Source: Pirellulaceae bacterium (GTDB lineage Bacteria; Planctomycetota; Planctomycetia; Pirellulales; Pirellulaceae). Taken from it: a stretch of 64,000 bases of DNA. The translations under genes were made by a program, and so were the position numbers. Shown in pieces: positions 34,038 to 43,024 of this stretch (the stretch's first letter is position 1; every line of letters begins with the position of its first letter). The notes under the pieces are model-generated. The model had not been told where the DNA came from and searched no databases. It saw only the letters and a list, made by a program, of their open reading frames with translations. The stretch lies in NCBI GenBank assembly GCA_028280445.1, contig JANQLU010000136.1:434001-498000 (forward strand), written 5' to 3'.

Positions 34038-35027
34038 GTGAAGTCACCGTTTGAGTTGGATTATGACGGTTTCGAGTCAATGGTTGACGGACAGCCCTTG
34101 GACAATGACCTGAGTGTCGCGACGCCGGAGAATATCGCGTTTCAGTACCGCGTTGCCGGTCCGTTTCGCCGAATGTTGGCCTATGCATTCGATGTTCTGA
34201 TTGTCATGGGGATCGCAATTGTCGTCGTTTTCATCGCGGCGATTCTGTTTTCGATGGTCATCCAACTGTTTGCCAACATGACCAATCTGAATGCGATTGG
34301 GGAAGCGTTGGCGGGCATGAGCCAAATGCTGTTGTTTCTGTTTCTTTTTACGTTCTTTTTCTTTTACGGGGCGTTTATGGAAACACGATACAACGGTCAA
34401 AGTTTTGGCAAGATGATTTTTGGTATCCGCGTTTTAGGAACCGATGGCCGTCCCATCAATGCCCAACAAGCGGTCCTCCGAAACCTGGTTCGTTATGCCG
34501 ATATTTTGCCGCCCGTTTCGCTGGGGTCCATTTTTGGGTTTTGGGAAACGCCGATCGGGTTTGTCCCCACTTGTTTGATCGCGTTCATTGTCATGATGTT
34601 TAACCGGCGTTATCAACGTCTCGGAGATTTGATTTGTCGCACGGTAGTTGCGGTCGACACCAAGCCAGAGAAACAGGGACTGATCAATATTGACGACAAA
34701 CGTGTTCGTGAATTGGGTGTCATGATCCCGCACGATTTTGTCGCCTCCAAAGAATTGACACAGGCATTAGCAGCCTATGTCGACCGGCGTCCACACCTCA
34801 GTTTGCCGCGGTTAATGGAAATTGCAAAACACTTGGGTGAGCCTTTGCTGGAATTATTTGGTATGGACCCCAGAATCAACCACGATTTGTTACTTTGCGC
34901 GTTGTATTACCGCTCGTTCAACGAACTCAAAGAAGAGACGGAGAACTACGAACCACCTGGAATTCAGGCGGTTCCGGCCACGCCGATTCAACCGTCGGCG
35001 TACACTCCCTACCGCATCGATGTTTAG
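34038..35027 (+). CDS. RDD-family membrane protein
   Basis: Integral membrane protein of 329 residues with an RDD domain at about 48-215. Helices lie near 55-85, 100-120 and 175-190, separated by a conserved loop GQSFGKMIFGIRVLG. The start is a GTG at 34038 with GGAG 5 bases upstream. A cytoplasmic-looking tail of about 110 residues ends in a Pro-rich sequence. It is the first gene of a seven-gene cluster running to 41673, with spacings from overlap to 27 bases. The molecular role of RDD proteins is unsettled. Confidence 0.88.
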   Translation: MKSPFELDYDGFESMVDGQPLDNDLSVATPENIAFQYRVAGPFRRMLAYAFDVLIVMGIAIVVVFIAAILFSMVIQLFANMTNLNAIGEALAGMSQMLLFLFLFTFFFFYGAFMETRYNGQSFGKMIFGIRVLGTDGRPINAQQAVLRNLVRYADILPPVSLGSIFGFWETPIGFVPTCLIAFIVMMFNRRYQRLGDLICRTVVAVDTKPEKQGLINIDDKRVRELGVMIPHDFVASKELTQALAAYVDRRPHLSLPRLMEIAKHLGEPLLELFGMDPRINHDLLLCALYYRSFNELKEETENYEPPGIQAVPATPIQPSAYTPYRIDV

Positions 35028-35039
35028 CAGGAACCGATT

Positions 35040-36041
35040 TTGAAAGTTTCAACACTTCTGGAAAAACGACAGCCCAACTGGGACGACCTGGAACGACTTT
35101 GCAATCGATTGCAAAAGCGGCGGGGTCGTTTGTCGCCCGAAGAAGTCAACCGGTTTGTCACGCTGTATCGTTCCGCTTGCGCCGACCTTGCATTGGCATC
35201 GAGTTATCAGTTGCCGCCAACGACAGTCGATTATCTCAACAAATTGGTCGGACGCGCTCACAACCAACTGTATCGTGGTCGAGATTTTCGCTGGAAAACC
35301 TGGGCTGATGCGCTGTTTGTCTACACGCCTCAAAAAATCTTTAACGATGTTTGTGTGCATATTTGTTTTTTTGTGTTCTGGGGTCTGTTTTTGTTGTCCG
35401 CATTTATTGCCTACAACGAACAACGGTTTCCTGGTTTTGCAGAACAAGTCCTGACCGTCAACGGTGTCGACGGACTGCAAAGTTCGTTTGAGGATTTCGA
35501 AGGGCGCACGTATGGTGAAAATTGCATGATGGCGGGTCTGTATGTCTGGAATAATGCGGGCATTGGTTTGAAATGTTTTGCTTACATGATTTTGATCGTG
35601 CCCGGGTTTTTGACGTTGACTTTCAATGCCGTAGTATTGGGCACGTCGTTCGGCGTCATGTTTCGGCCCGAGGCCGGAGAGGCGGGTGTCAATTTTAAAA
35701 CTTTTGTGACAGCCCACGGGCCGTTTGAATTAACAGCCATTATCCTGTCGGCTGCAGCAGGATTGAGAATCGGCGTTTCGTGGATCAAAACGGGCGGTTT
35801 GACTAGGATGAGTTCACTGTTTAAAGCCGGACAAGATGCGTTGCCGATTGCGTTGGCGGCGGTCATCATGTTCATCATGGCAGCCAGCATCGAAGGGTTT
35901 ATTTCGCCGACACCGGAACGTTATATGCCCTGGTGGATCAAAGGATCGATCGCTGTGATCTCCTGCGGGATGTTGATGGTTTATTTTGTGATTCTCGGAT
36001 ATCCCCGCCGTTCGACTAGCGAGGTGCCCGATGAAGTTTGA
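35040..36041 (+). CDS. SpoIIM-family membrane protein
   Basis: Stage II sporulation protein M family, 333 residues. The N-terminal soluble helical part has RRGRLSPEEVNRFVTLYRSACADLALA, and about five to six membrane helices start near residue 100. Planctomycetes do not form endospores; in this family outside Firmicutes the gene usually sits with RDD, MoxR and DUF58 genes, as here. The start is a TTG at 35040, 12 bases after the RDD stop, with AGGA upstream; no ATG lies close. It overlaps the next gene by 11 bases, which implies coupled translation. Confidence 0.9.
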   Translation: MKVSTLLEKRQPNWDDLERLCNRLQKRRGRLSPEEVNRFVTLYRSACADLALASSYQLPPTTVDYLNKLVGRAHNQLYRGRDFRWKTWADALFVYTPQKIFNDVCVHICFFVFWGLFLLSAFIAYNEQRFPGFAEQVLTVNGVDGLQSSFEDFEGRTYGENCMMAGLYVWNNAGIGLKCFAYMILIVPGFLTLTFNAVVLGTSFGVMFRPEAGEAGVNFKTFVTAHGPFELTAIILSAAAGLRIGVSWIKTGGLTRMSSLFKAGQDALPIALAAVIMFIMAASIEGFISPTPERYMPWWIKGSIAVISCGMLMVYFVILGYPRRSTSEVPDEV

Positions 36042-36930
36042 TGAAACACATATCGCGATTCGTCGCCGCTCCGCACTGGAGATTTTTGATTTGTCCGCCC
36101 ATGTGTTGCGAAAGCACTTGGGACCGTTTCTGCTGTTGTTGTTGATTGGTGCTGCACCCTGGATGGTGATCAACTATTTGCTGATTGGCTGGATGATTCA
36201 TCCCACAGAAGAGACGGAAATCACAACAGCTGACAAGGCGGCCTATTGGTGGTGCATGTTGATGTTAGTGATTTCCGAGGCCCAGTTTGCCACCGCATTT
36301 ATCACGAAATATCTGGGCGACGCCACCTTTATTGGTCGACCCAGCATCCGCACCACCGTGAAGTCGGTACTGAATTCGACTTATGATTTGTTTGTCGTGC
36401 ATTTCATTGTTCGTTGCCTGTTGTTTTTGCTAATGGCTGCGTTGATGCTGTTGCTGGAATCGTCGGAGGCTCGCGTATTTGCTTACGCATTCCTGGTTCC
36501 AGCGATTTTGTTCGTCGCAATACTGGTTCGCGCGATTCGACCGTTTGCTAATGAAATGATCCTGCTCGAAAAAACTCGATTGGGCGGAAATTCGGAAGGG
36601 CGTGTGGGCTACAGCGAACGCTCCCGGACGCTGCATGGACATTCTGATGTGTTTGTCAGATCGGTTTATATCAGTTCGATTACTCCGGCCATTTTTATTG
36701 TCTTTTGCGGACTCACCTGGACCTTCAAAACGTGTCTTGGATTTCAAGGTGAATTGGCTTGGCTGAACCAGGCCTTGTTGATTCCAGGAGCGATGTGGTT
36801 GACGGCAGGAGTCGTCGCCGTGATCCGTTTTTTGACTTATATCGACGCGCGAATTTATCAGGAAGGCTGGGATGTCGAACTGAAAATTCGAGCCGAGGCC
36901 ATCAAATTAAAAGAGAAATTGTTTGTATGA
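36031..36930 (+). CDS. Multi-helix membrane protein of the MoxR/DUF58 cluster
   Basis: Unrecognised integral membrane protein, 299 residues, with about six membrane helices (clear ones near 33-55, 75-95, 130-175, 215-235 and 250-275) and a short cytoplasmic C-terminus. GAGG lies 6 bases upstream of the ATG, which itself lies inside the end of the SpoIIM gene. Its own stop overlaps the next start as ATGA. Its fixed place between SpoIIM and DUF4129 genes suggests it belongs to the same membrane complex; no catalytic motif was seen. Confidence 0.82.
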   Translation: MKFDETHIAIRRRSALEIFDLSAHVLRKHLGPFLLLLLIGAAPWMVINYLLIGWMIHPTEETEITTADKAAYWWCMLMLVISEAQFATAFITKYLGDATFIGRPSIRTTVKSVLNSTYDLFVVHFIVRCLLFLLMAALMLLLESSEARVFAYAFLVPAILFVAILVRAIRPFANEMILLEKTRLGGNSEGRVGYSERSRTLHGHSDVFVRSVYISSITPAIFIVFCGLTWTFKTCLGFQGELAWLNQALLIPGAMWLTAGVVAVIRFLTYIDARIYQEGWDVELKIRAEAIKLKEKLFV

Positions 36931-37763
36931 TGCAACGTGTCGTTCATCCACTGAATCATCTGCTGTTGTTGCGTGTTGCTGCGCTGAGCATTGTTTTTGT
37001 TGGCTGTTGCTGGTTGGCGCCGGCTTGCGAAGCACAGTCTCCAAGTGGTCGACGCGCTTTTGAAAGGCACTCCGATGTTCCCTGGTACGACAGCGACAAA
37101 GATTCCGTTCGATTCTTACCACCTCCCAAAATAAATCCCGCGCAAGGCAAACAGCGCACAAACACCGGTCCACAGAATCCCAGAAAAGGACGCAGCAATC
37201 GGCAATCTCGTAGCGGTTCTGGAATTGGTGCTTCCAGTGGCGGGGTTGTCGCCGGTGGGGTTGTTGCCGTTCTGTTCTGGATCGTGGTCGTGATTGTTCT
37301 CATCGCTTTTGCAGTTGGAATTATTTGGGCCGTGATTCAAATGAACTCCAATAAAGAAGACGAGGAGGAGCAGTCCGTCGTCGAAGACCGAGGTCCGAAA
37401 GAGACGAGCGTCGAAAGATTGCCGTTCAAAGTGAGCCAGCCAGTCGGTGATTTTCTGACCTCTGCCAGACAGGCTTTGGGGGCCGGAAATTATCGTGAGG
37501 CGATTATCTTTTTGTACAGCCACGTGTTGGTAACCTTGGATCAAAAAGGTCTGATTCAACTGACGCGCGGCAAAACGAATCGTCAGTATCTCCGTGAAGT
37601 TTATCGACATCAAATGGTGGCAACCTATTTGGAAGATTGCATGATCCCGTTTGAAAAAGCTTTCTTCGGCAATATCGACTTGGACCAGGCGGATGTCGGC
37701 CCTTGCTTCAATCAGTTCGATCAATTTCAACAGACAGTCTCCAATACGAATGTGGTAGGTTGA
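36927..37763 (+). CDS. DUF4129-domain membrane protein
   Basis: Protein of 279 residues starting at the ATG at 36927 (ATG-ATG); the frame continues upstream but that part lies within the preceding gene. A signal peptide (about 1-35), a basic Ser/Gly/Arg-rich linker, one membrane helix (about 112-140) and an acidic stretch come first. A C-terminal DUF4129 domain follows with ARQALGAGNYREAIIFLYS and GKTNRQYLREVYRH. DUF4129 proteins accompany MoxR and DUF58 genes in many bacteria; the C-terminal domain should be cytoplasmic or periplasmic depending on signal cleavage. Confidence 0.88.
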   Translation: MMQRVVHPLNHLLLLRVAALSIVFVGCCWLAPACEAQSPSGRRAFERHSDVPWYDSDKDSVRFLPPPKINPAQGKQRTNTGPQNPRKGRSNRQSRSGSGIGASSGGVVAGGVVAVLFWIVVVIVLIAFAVGIIWAVIQMNSNKEDEEEQSVVEDRGPKETSVERLPFKVSQPVGDFLTSARQALGAGNYREAIIFLYSHVLVTLDQKGLIQLTRGKTNRQYLREVYRHQMVATYLEDCMIPFEKAFFGNIDLDQADVGPCFNQFDQFQQTVSNTNVVG

Positions 37764-37767
37764 TGCG

Positions 37768-38916
37768 ATGATGTGGTGGAACCCGATAAAACAAGTGCTT
37801 TTTATTTTGACGGCATGCGGAGTTGCTGCGAATTTTGCTATCAGCGCCGCGGCGCAAGACGACAACCCCATCAATTCGAATTATGGTCAGGCCAAAGAAG
37901 AAAGATCTCACAACAGCGTCAATGGAACCAGTGTGTTTGCCGAGATGTTTCGCGACAGCGGTCGCCGTGTTCATTTTGCCAAACGGATTTCGTCGCGAAT
38001 CAACAAACATGACACCATTGTTTGGTTTCACAACAAATTCGGTTCACCATCGCGCGAAGTCGAACAGGAATTGGAACAATGGCTGGACCAAGACCGCAAA
38101 CACGTTTTGATATATGTCGGGCGTGATTTTGACGCCGAACTGATGTATTGGCGAAACGCACTCCAGGTGGCGCCCGCCAATCAAAAACCAGATATTCAAC
38201 GCCAAATCAATTACGTCGAAGGCCGCTGGGAAGGACGGCGTTATGGAGGTGAAGACAGATCTAACTGGTTCAGTGTGATCAGCCAACACGACATGCAACG
38301 AGTAAACTCATTCGCAGGCTCCTGGTCCTATTTGATCAATCCAAACCGAGCGGAAATTTATCGTACGGCTGAGTGGGCAATTCCGAATCAGTATGCTTAT
38401 AAGTATTCATCAATAGCACTGTTGGTCGATGGCGCGACAGGAGATCCGTTAATTACTGAGTTGGAACTCAACAGTTTTACCGGCGGGCGAATTATCGTCT
38501 GTCAAAATGGAAGCAGCTTGTTGAATTTGCCACTGATCAACTCCGAAAACCGGAAAATTGCTTCGTTGATTATCGACGAGTGTCCCAAGAGCAGCGTTCT
38601 GTTTTTGGAATCGGGGATCGGAGATCCTGAAATCGCTGACTCCGATCAAAACACATTAGGAGTCTGGTCTTGGGCAACCAAGAAACCGCTGTGTTACATG
38701 GTGCCGCATTTCGTGTTGTTGGGTATCGTATTTTGTTTCGTTTATTTTCCCATTTTTGGTCGTGGGAAAAAAATTAAACCCGAAGCCAACACCGATTTCG
38801 CCAACCATCTGCAGGCGACCGCCCAGTTGTTGCAGCATTCGAAAAATCAACGACTGGCACAACAAAAAATTGAATACGCTCAAAGCGTTTTAGAAAAAAA
38901 ACACCAATCCCACTAA
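37768..38916 (+). CDS. DUF4350-type membrane-anchored protein
   Basis: Protein of 382 residues with a signal peptide (about 1-29). A soluble domain resembles DUF4350 (SVNGTSVFAEMFRDSGRRVHF, then HDTIVWFHN), a fold thought to be related to ThuA/glutamine-amidotransferase-like domains. A C-terminal membrane helix lies near 305-330 (YMVPHFVLLGIVFCFVYFP), and a cytoplasmic tail of 50 residues follows. It starts 4 bases after the DUF4129 stop. A role as substrate-binding or regulatory part of the MoxR system is inferred from context only. Confidence 0.85.
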   Translation: MMWWNPIKQVLFILTACGVAANFAISAAAQDDNPINSNYGQAKEERSHNSVNGTSVFAEMFRDSGRRVHFAKRISSRINKHDTIVWFHNKFGSPSREVEQELEQWLDQDRKHVLIYVGRDFDAELMYWRNALQVAPANQKPDIQRQINYVEGRWEGRRYGGEDRSNWFSVISQHDMQRVNSFAGSWSYLINPNRAEIYRTAEWAIPNQYAYKYSSIALLVDGATGDPLITELELNSFTGGRIIVCQNGSSLLNLPLINSENRKIASLIIDECPKSSVLFLESGIGDPEIADSDQNTLGVWSWATKKPLCYMVPHFVLLGIVFCFVYFPIFGRGKKIKPEANTDFANHLQATAQLLQHSKNQRLAQQKIEYAQSVLEKKHQSH

Positions 38917-38943
38917 ACATGGAATCACTCCCCTGAGGAATCA

Positions 38944-40200
38944 ATGTCAGCAACTATTGAATTTCGCTGTTCGAGCTGTCAACAGCTTTTAAAAATCGGA
39001 CACGAATTAGCGGGTAGACAGGTCCGCTGCCCGCAATGTTCTAATATTCAAAATATTCCCAACGCATCCCCCGAAGTTGCGCCAATTACATTTCCAACAC
39101 CGCAACCGGCTGCGCCACAACCTGTTACCGCATCAAATCCACAACCTCCCAGCTACCAAACACCAGCAACTCCCCCGACCTTACCGGGTACTGCGCAGCC
39201 GACAACAGTAACGCCTCAAACCGCGACAACTCGCGAGGGGCAAGATACTGAGACTCGGCGGCTGTATCAGCGCATCACAGCAGAGATTGCCAAAGTCTAT
39301 GTCGGGCAAGATGAATTGGTGATGGGTACATTGGTGGCGCTGTTTTCAAACGGGCATGTTTTGATTGAAAGCGTTCCAGGACTCGGCAAAACGCTGTTTG
39401 TTCGCACGCTTGGCAAAGTTTTGGGTTGCGATTTTGGACGCATCCAGTTTACGGCTGACCTGATGCCGTCGGATATCACCGGTGCGCCCATTTTTAACAT
39501 GAAAACCCAAGAGTTCGACTTCCGACCCGGTCCTGTTTTTACGCAATTGTTATTAGCTGATGAAATCAATCGTTCTCCCGCTAAAACTCATGCGGCACTG
39601 TTGGAAATCATGCAAGAACGAACGGTCACGATTGATGGAACAACGCACAATTTGAAAGAACCATTTTTGGTCATGGCAACCCAAAACCCGATCGAATCCG
39701 AGGGGACCTACAATTTACCCGAAGCACAACTGGATCGGTTCATGTTCAAACTGATCGCCGATTATCCAACGGTCGAAGACGAAGCCAAGATTTTGATGAT
39801 GCATGGCGGGCAGGATAAATTGGACGATCGATTGGAAGCTGATGTTGAAACTGTTACATCGGACGAAGAAATCTGTCGCATCGTCAAGGAAAATGCCAAT
39901 GTTCGGGTCGATCCAACGCTAGTGAACTATATCAACCAGATTGTTCGCAGGACACGTGAGTGGCAAATGTTTCATATCGGTGCGTCACCTCGAGCCGGCA
40001 TCGCGCTGATGCAAGGCGCCCGCACACTGGCCGCGTTTTACGGTCGCGATTTTGCGGTACCGGATGATGTGGTCCAGATTGCGCTGCCAACGTTGCGACA
40101 TCGCGTCAGTTTGACGGCCGAAGCCGAAGTCGAAGGTCACGATGTTGATCAATTGTTGAATGAACTCATTCGTACGATCGAAGTTCCCCGAATCACTTAA
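38944..40200 (+). CDS. MoxR-family AAA ATPase with N-terminal zinc ribbon
   Basis: AAA+ ATPase of 418 residues, a chaperone-like remodeller typically acting with DUF58/von Willebrand A proteins at the membrane. A zinc ribbon at the N-terminus (C9, C12, C29, C32) is joined by a Pro/Thr/Gln-rich linker (about 40-100) to the MoxR core. Walker A is GLGKTLFVR, Walker B LLADEINRSP, sensor MATQNPIESEGTYNLPEAQLDRF. The ribbon is an addition to the standard MoxR layout of about 320 residues. GAGGA lies 5 bases before the ATG. The DUF58 gene follows after 18 bases. Confidence 0.94.
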   Translation: MSATIEFRCSSCQQLLKIGHELAGRQVRCPQCSNIQNIPNASPEVAPITFPTPQPAAPQPVTASNPQPPSYQTPATPPTLPGTAQPTTVTPQTATTREGQDTETRRLYQRITAEIAKVYVGQDELVMGTLVALFSNGHVLIESVPGLGKTLFVRTLGKVLGCDFGRIQFTADLMPSDITGAPIFNMKTQEFDFRPGPVFTQLLLADEINRSPAKTHAALLEIMQERTVTIDGTTHNLKEPFLVMATQNPIESEGTYNLPEAQLDRFMFKLIADYPTVEDEAKILMMHGGQDKLDDRLEADVETVTSDEEICRIVKENANVRVDPTLVNYINQIVRRTREWQMFHIGASPRAGIALMQGARTLAAFYGRDFAVPDDVVQIALPTLRHRVSLTAEAEVEGHDVDQLLNELIRTIEVPRIT

Positions 40201-40218
40201 GAAAGAATCGATCAGGCG

Positions 40219-41673
40219 ATGTTCGAAGCTGAGATTACAAAATTCTTCTCGACACCGGTCCTTTGGTTACTGCTGATCATTGTGCCATTGTTGGTATCAG
40301 CGCGATTTCGACGAATCTATCCTTCACGTTTACTACTGGTATTGGTAACCCTGCCGGCAATCCTATCGCTGTTGGTCGCATTCGAACCGGTATTCATCAA
40401 GGCGTTGTCCCAAGAACAATCGTTCTGGACTGTTTTGCTGTTGGTGCTGGTTGACGCCGGGATATTCACGATCGCTTTTGCCGACTGGCTGATCATTCCG
40501 AGTCAAAAGAAATTTTTGGCCGAACGTTCGGCAATGAAAATTGCTTCGATCGAGCAAAAACACCACGTTGACATTTCCGTATCTAACTTGGGACGGAGCA
40601 GTTTTTTTGTCGATATCAAAGACGAATTGCCCGACGCATTCACTTCATCACGCGAATCGTTTTCATTACGCCTCAAAGGGAAAAGCCGCGCGACGAGCCA
40701 TTACACGTTTACCAGTAACAAACGGGGCAAGTTTTTGTTGAAAAACGTGTATCTTCGCGTACGCAGTCGTTTACGGTTGTGGAATGGTTACTATCAATTG
40801 CCGACCGAAACGGAAATCAACGTGTTTCCCGACCTAAAGCAGATCTCCGAATATGAAATTCTGGCGCGCACCAATCGACTCAGCTTGTTTGGTGTCCGAA
40901 AGACACGAAAAATCGGCCAAGATCATGATTTTGAAAGGCTTCGCGACTACAACCAGGATGACAATTTTAAAAATATCGACTGGCGAACTACGGCCAGACG
41001 TCAAAAATTGACCGTCAAAGACTTCCAGTCAAGTCAAAGCCAACGGGTCATGTTTCTGGTGGATTGCGGACGCATGATGACCAACCGCGCGGGCGATATC
41101 AGTTTGCTCGATCATTCCCTCAATGCGATGTTGATGATGAGTTATGTCGCACTTCGGCGCGGCGATGCCGTCGGATTGATTACGTTCAGTGACCGGATTC
41201 ATAATTTTGTTCCCGCCAGAACGGGCAAAAACCAAATGAATCATTTGTTGCACGCGTCGTTTGACCGCCATCCGCAAATGGTCGAGTCGCGTTATGACGA
41301 AGCATTTTTGTATTTGCGAACAAGGTGCATGAAACGGTCGCTCGTCGTTGTGCTCACTAATTTGATTGACGAAATCAACGCCAATCAATTGCAAACCTAT
41401 CTGAGTTCCCTGGTCGGCAGACATTTGCCATTGGGTGTGTTGATGCGCGATCACCAGATATTTGATTCGCTCGACATGTCGGGTTCGACCGGGGGCCCAC
41501 ACGATTTGGCGCTGTACCAGGCAGCTGCAGCCGCGGACGTCATTTCCTGGCGTCAACAAGTCTTGTCGGACTTGCAGCACCAGGGAGTTTTGTCGCTGGA
41601 TTGTTTCCCCGAAGATTTAACCGCCAGCCTCGTGAATCGTTATCTGGAAATCAAAGCCAGACATTTGCTGTAA
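40219..41673 (+). CDS. DUF58 protein with von Willebrand A-like region
   Basis: Membrane-anchored DUF58 protein of 484 residues, the usual partner of MoxR. Two or three hydrophobic helices lie at about 10-95. The DUF58 signature LRDYNQDDNFKNIDWRTTAR lies near 237-256, followed by a vWA-like fold with VMFLVDCGRMM as a degenerate metal site (DxSxS reduced to DCGRM). It is the last gene of the cluster. The stop at 41673 is followed 5 bases later by family B and then A repeats, which may mark the 3' end of the transcript. Confidence 0.92.
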   Translation: MFEAEITKFFSTPVLWLLLIIVPLLVSARFRRIYPSRLLLVLVTLPAILSLLVAFEPVFIKALSQEQSFWTVLLLVLVDAGIFTIAFADWLIIPSQKKFLAERSAMKIASIEQKHHVDISVSNLGRSSFFVDIKDELPDAFTSSRESFSLRLKGKSRATSHYTFTSNKRGKFLLKNVYLRVRSRLRLWNGYYQLPTETEINVFPDLKQISEYEILARTNRLSLFGVRKTRKIGQDHDFERLRDYNQDDNFKNIDWRTTARRQKLTVKDFQSSQSQRVMFLVDCGRMMTNRAGDISLLDHSLNAMLMMSYVALRRGDAVGLITFSDRIHNFVPARTGKNQMNHLLHASFDRHPQMVESRYDEAFLYLRTRCMKRSLVVVLTNLIDEINANQLQTYLSSLVGRHLPLGVLMRDHQIFDSLDMSGSTGGPHDLALYQAAAAADVISWRQQVLSDLQHQGVLSLDCFPEDLTASLVNRYLEIKARHLL

Positions 41674-41677
41674 AAGT

Positions 41678-41732
41678 GTAGGGCCGGTTCCCACCGGCCG
41701 TTGTTGGATTGACCGGTGGGAACCGGCCCTAC
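41678..41732. repeat. Repeat family B, complete long unit
   Basis: TAGGGCCGGTTCCCACCGGC, a GTTGTTGGATTGA middle, then CCGGTGGGAACCGGCCCTAC. It begins 5 bases after the DUF58 stop codon and is followed by family A copy 4, reproducing the B-A arrangement of 31881-32034. Confidence 0.9.
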
Positions 41733-41765
41733 GTCAAACCACTCGCTAGGTCGTGTTGATACATT

Positions 41766-41830
41766 GTGAGCGGCAAGGCGCTAGCCGCCGGTAAAACCTC
41801 AATTACCGGCGGCTAGCGCCTTGCCGCTCA
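41766..41830. repeat. Palindromic repeat family A, copy 4
   Basis: GTGAGCGGCAAGGCGCTAGC opens and GCTAGCGCCTTGCCGCTCA closes, with a short AT-rich loop. The flanks CTAGGTCGTGTTGAT (left) and ATTCAATCAACGCGACCTA (right) are themselves inverse, extending the palindrome to roughly 130 bases. The right flank overlaps the end of the MnmE-like gene. Confidence 0.9.
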
Positions 41831-41866
41831 GTTCAAGTTCCATCCTTCCGATTCAATCAACGCGAC

Positions 41867-43024
41867 CTATCGCTTCGTGCTCGTATCAATCAATTCAATT
41901 GCTTCAGCTTTTTGATCTGCAACCAAGTGACGGCGAATTTGCTGCAACACGTTTTCGTGGCGAGGTAAAAAGGGCAGGGGACAACCCACAGTCAAATCAT
42001 CAGGATTGATTAATTTCGAAATCGCATTGAACAATTGGTCGATCCCGCTGCCTGTTTTCGCAGAAATCAAAATCCCGTTGGTTTGGGCTTGGCTGCCGGA
42101 CACGAGGTCGGATTTATTGAAAACCAATATTTGTTGTTGTTCATCGTGAAGCAGCAGTTGGTGTTCCCGATACCAGGCTTCGTCAAACTCGGCACGGATA
42201 TCGAACACAAACAAAACAATGTCGGCAATCTGGATTTGTTGTCGAGCGCGATCTATTCCTTCTGATTCGAGTTCATCCTGCGAGGTTCGAATTCCCGCAG
42301 TATCCGATAAATCGACCGGAAACCCATCAATGGCCGTCGCAATATTGATCACGTCTCGAGTTGTCCCCGGTTGATCAAAAACAATGGCCCGTTCATAACC
42401 GGCAATACAATTAATCAAACTGCTTTTACCAACATTGGGTGGACCGGCAATGACGATGCGAGTCGGTGTCGTCAGTCGTTTGGCCAGTGCATAACTCCGC
42501 AACAACGAATCGACCACCAGCAACGATTCTGTGCTGTCGGTATCGTTGATCGTTTTACGGAGTTCGTGCAATGCGTTTTCCAGCGCTCCATGGTATTGAG
42601 CCAGTAAATGTGCAGCGGCGAGTTCGGTTGTCGCTTTGGAAGCGGCGGCCAGCGCTTCGGCCCGAATATTGCCGATGGATTGTTGTTCCAAGTATTGATC
42701 GGCCGACAATATTTCAAACCCACATTTTGACAAATCTTGCAGAATCGCAGAACTTGCCGCGTGACCTCCATGGCAATGAATTTCGATGGTGTCAGAACTG
42801 AAACGACAAACCACTAACTCTTCACCCGTCGAGTTGTTGTCGTTGCACCAGATTCCAAAAGCGATCTGGTTGATCGGGATCTCACTCAATGACAAACCGC
42901 TGGCGCTGTGGAACAAGGGTTCGAGTTTGCTGGCGACATTTTCTGAAACGGCAACAATGGTCGCGATGGCGGCTCGGCCCGCTGGTGTCGTTAGCGCCGC
43001 AAACGAACGAGAGTCATTCACCAT
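41867..43024 (-). CDS. mnmE: MnmE-like GTPase lacking the C-terminal CxGK motif
   Basis: Homologue of the tRNA U34-modification GTPase MnmE, 385 residues against about 450. The N-terminal folate-binding-type domain is recognisable (ALTTPAGRAAIATI, EIHCHGGHAASSAIL), as is the GTPase domain (G1 GPPNVGKSS, G2 GTTRD, G3 DTAGI, G4 NKSD). The helical regions are shortened and the chain ends IELIDTSTKR, without the family's terminal CIGKF-like motif whose cysteine is needed for the modification. It may be a paralogue that kept G-domain switching but lost catalysis, or a divergent enzyme. The last codons overlap the flank of repeat A, which might have replaced the original 3' end. It overlaps coaX by 11 bases. 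Confidence 0.83.
   Translation of the reverse strand: MVNDSRSFAALTTPAGRAAIATIVAVSENVASKLEPLFHSASGLSLSEIPINQIAFGIWCNDNNSTGEELVVCRFSSDTIEIHCHGGHAASSAILQDLSKCGFEILSADQYLEQQSIGNIRAEALAAASKATTELAAAHLLAQYHGALENALHELRKTINDTDSTESLLVVDSLLRSYALAKRLTTPTRIVIAGPPNVGKSSLINCIAGYERAIVFDQPGTTRDVINIATAIDGFPVDLSDTAGIRTSQDELESEGIDRARQQIQIADIVLFVFDIRAEFDEAWYREHQLLLHDEQQQILVFNKSDLVSGSQAQTNGILISAKTGSGIDQLFNAISKLINPDDLTVGCPLPFLPRHENVLQQIRRHLVADQKAEAIELIDTSTKR

Noticed and set aside
35040..36041. Evidence of sporulation from a SpoIIM-family gene
   Set aside because: The family is widespread in non-sporulating bacteria next to RDD/MoxR/DUF58 genes; no other sporulation genes are present apart from a SpoVG homologue, which is also widespread.
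37116..37874. Open minus-strand frame of 252 codons
   Set aside because: Antisense to the DUF4129 gene, which fits its neighbours' strand, spacing and family.
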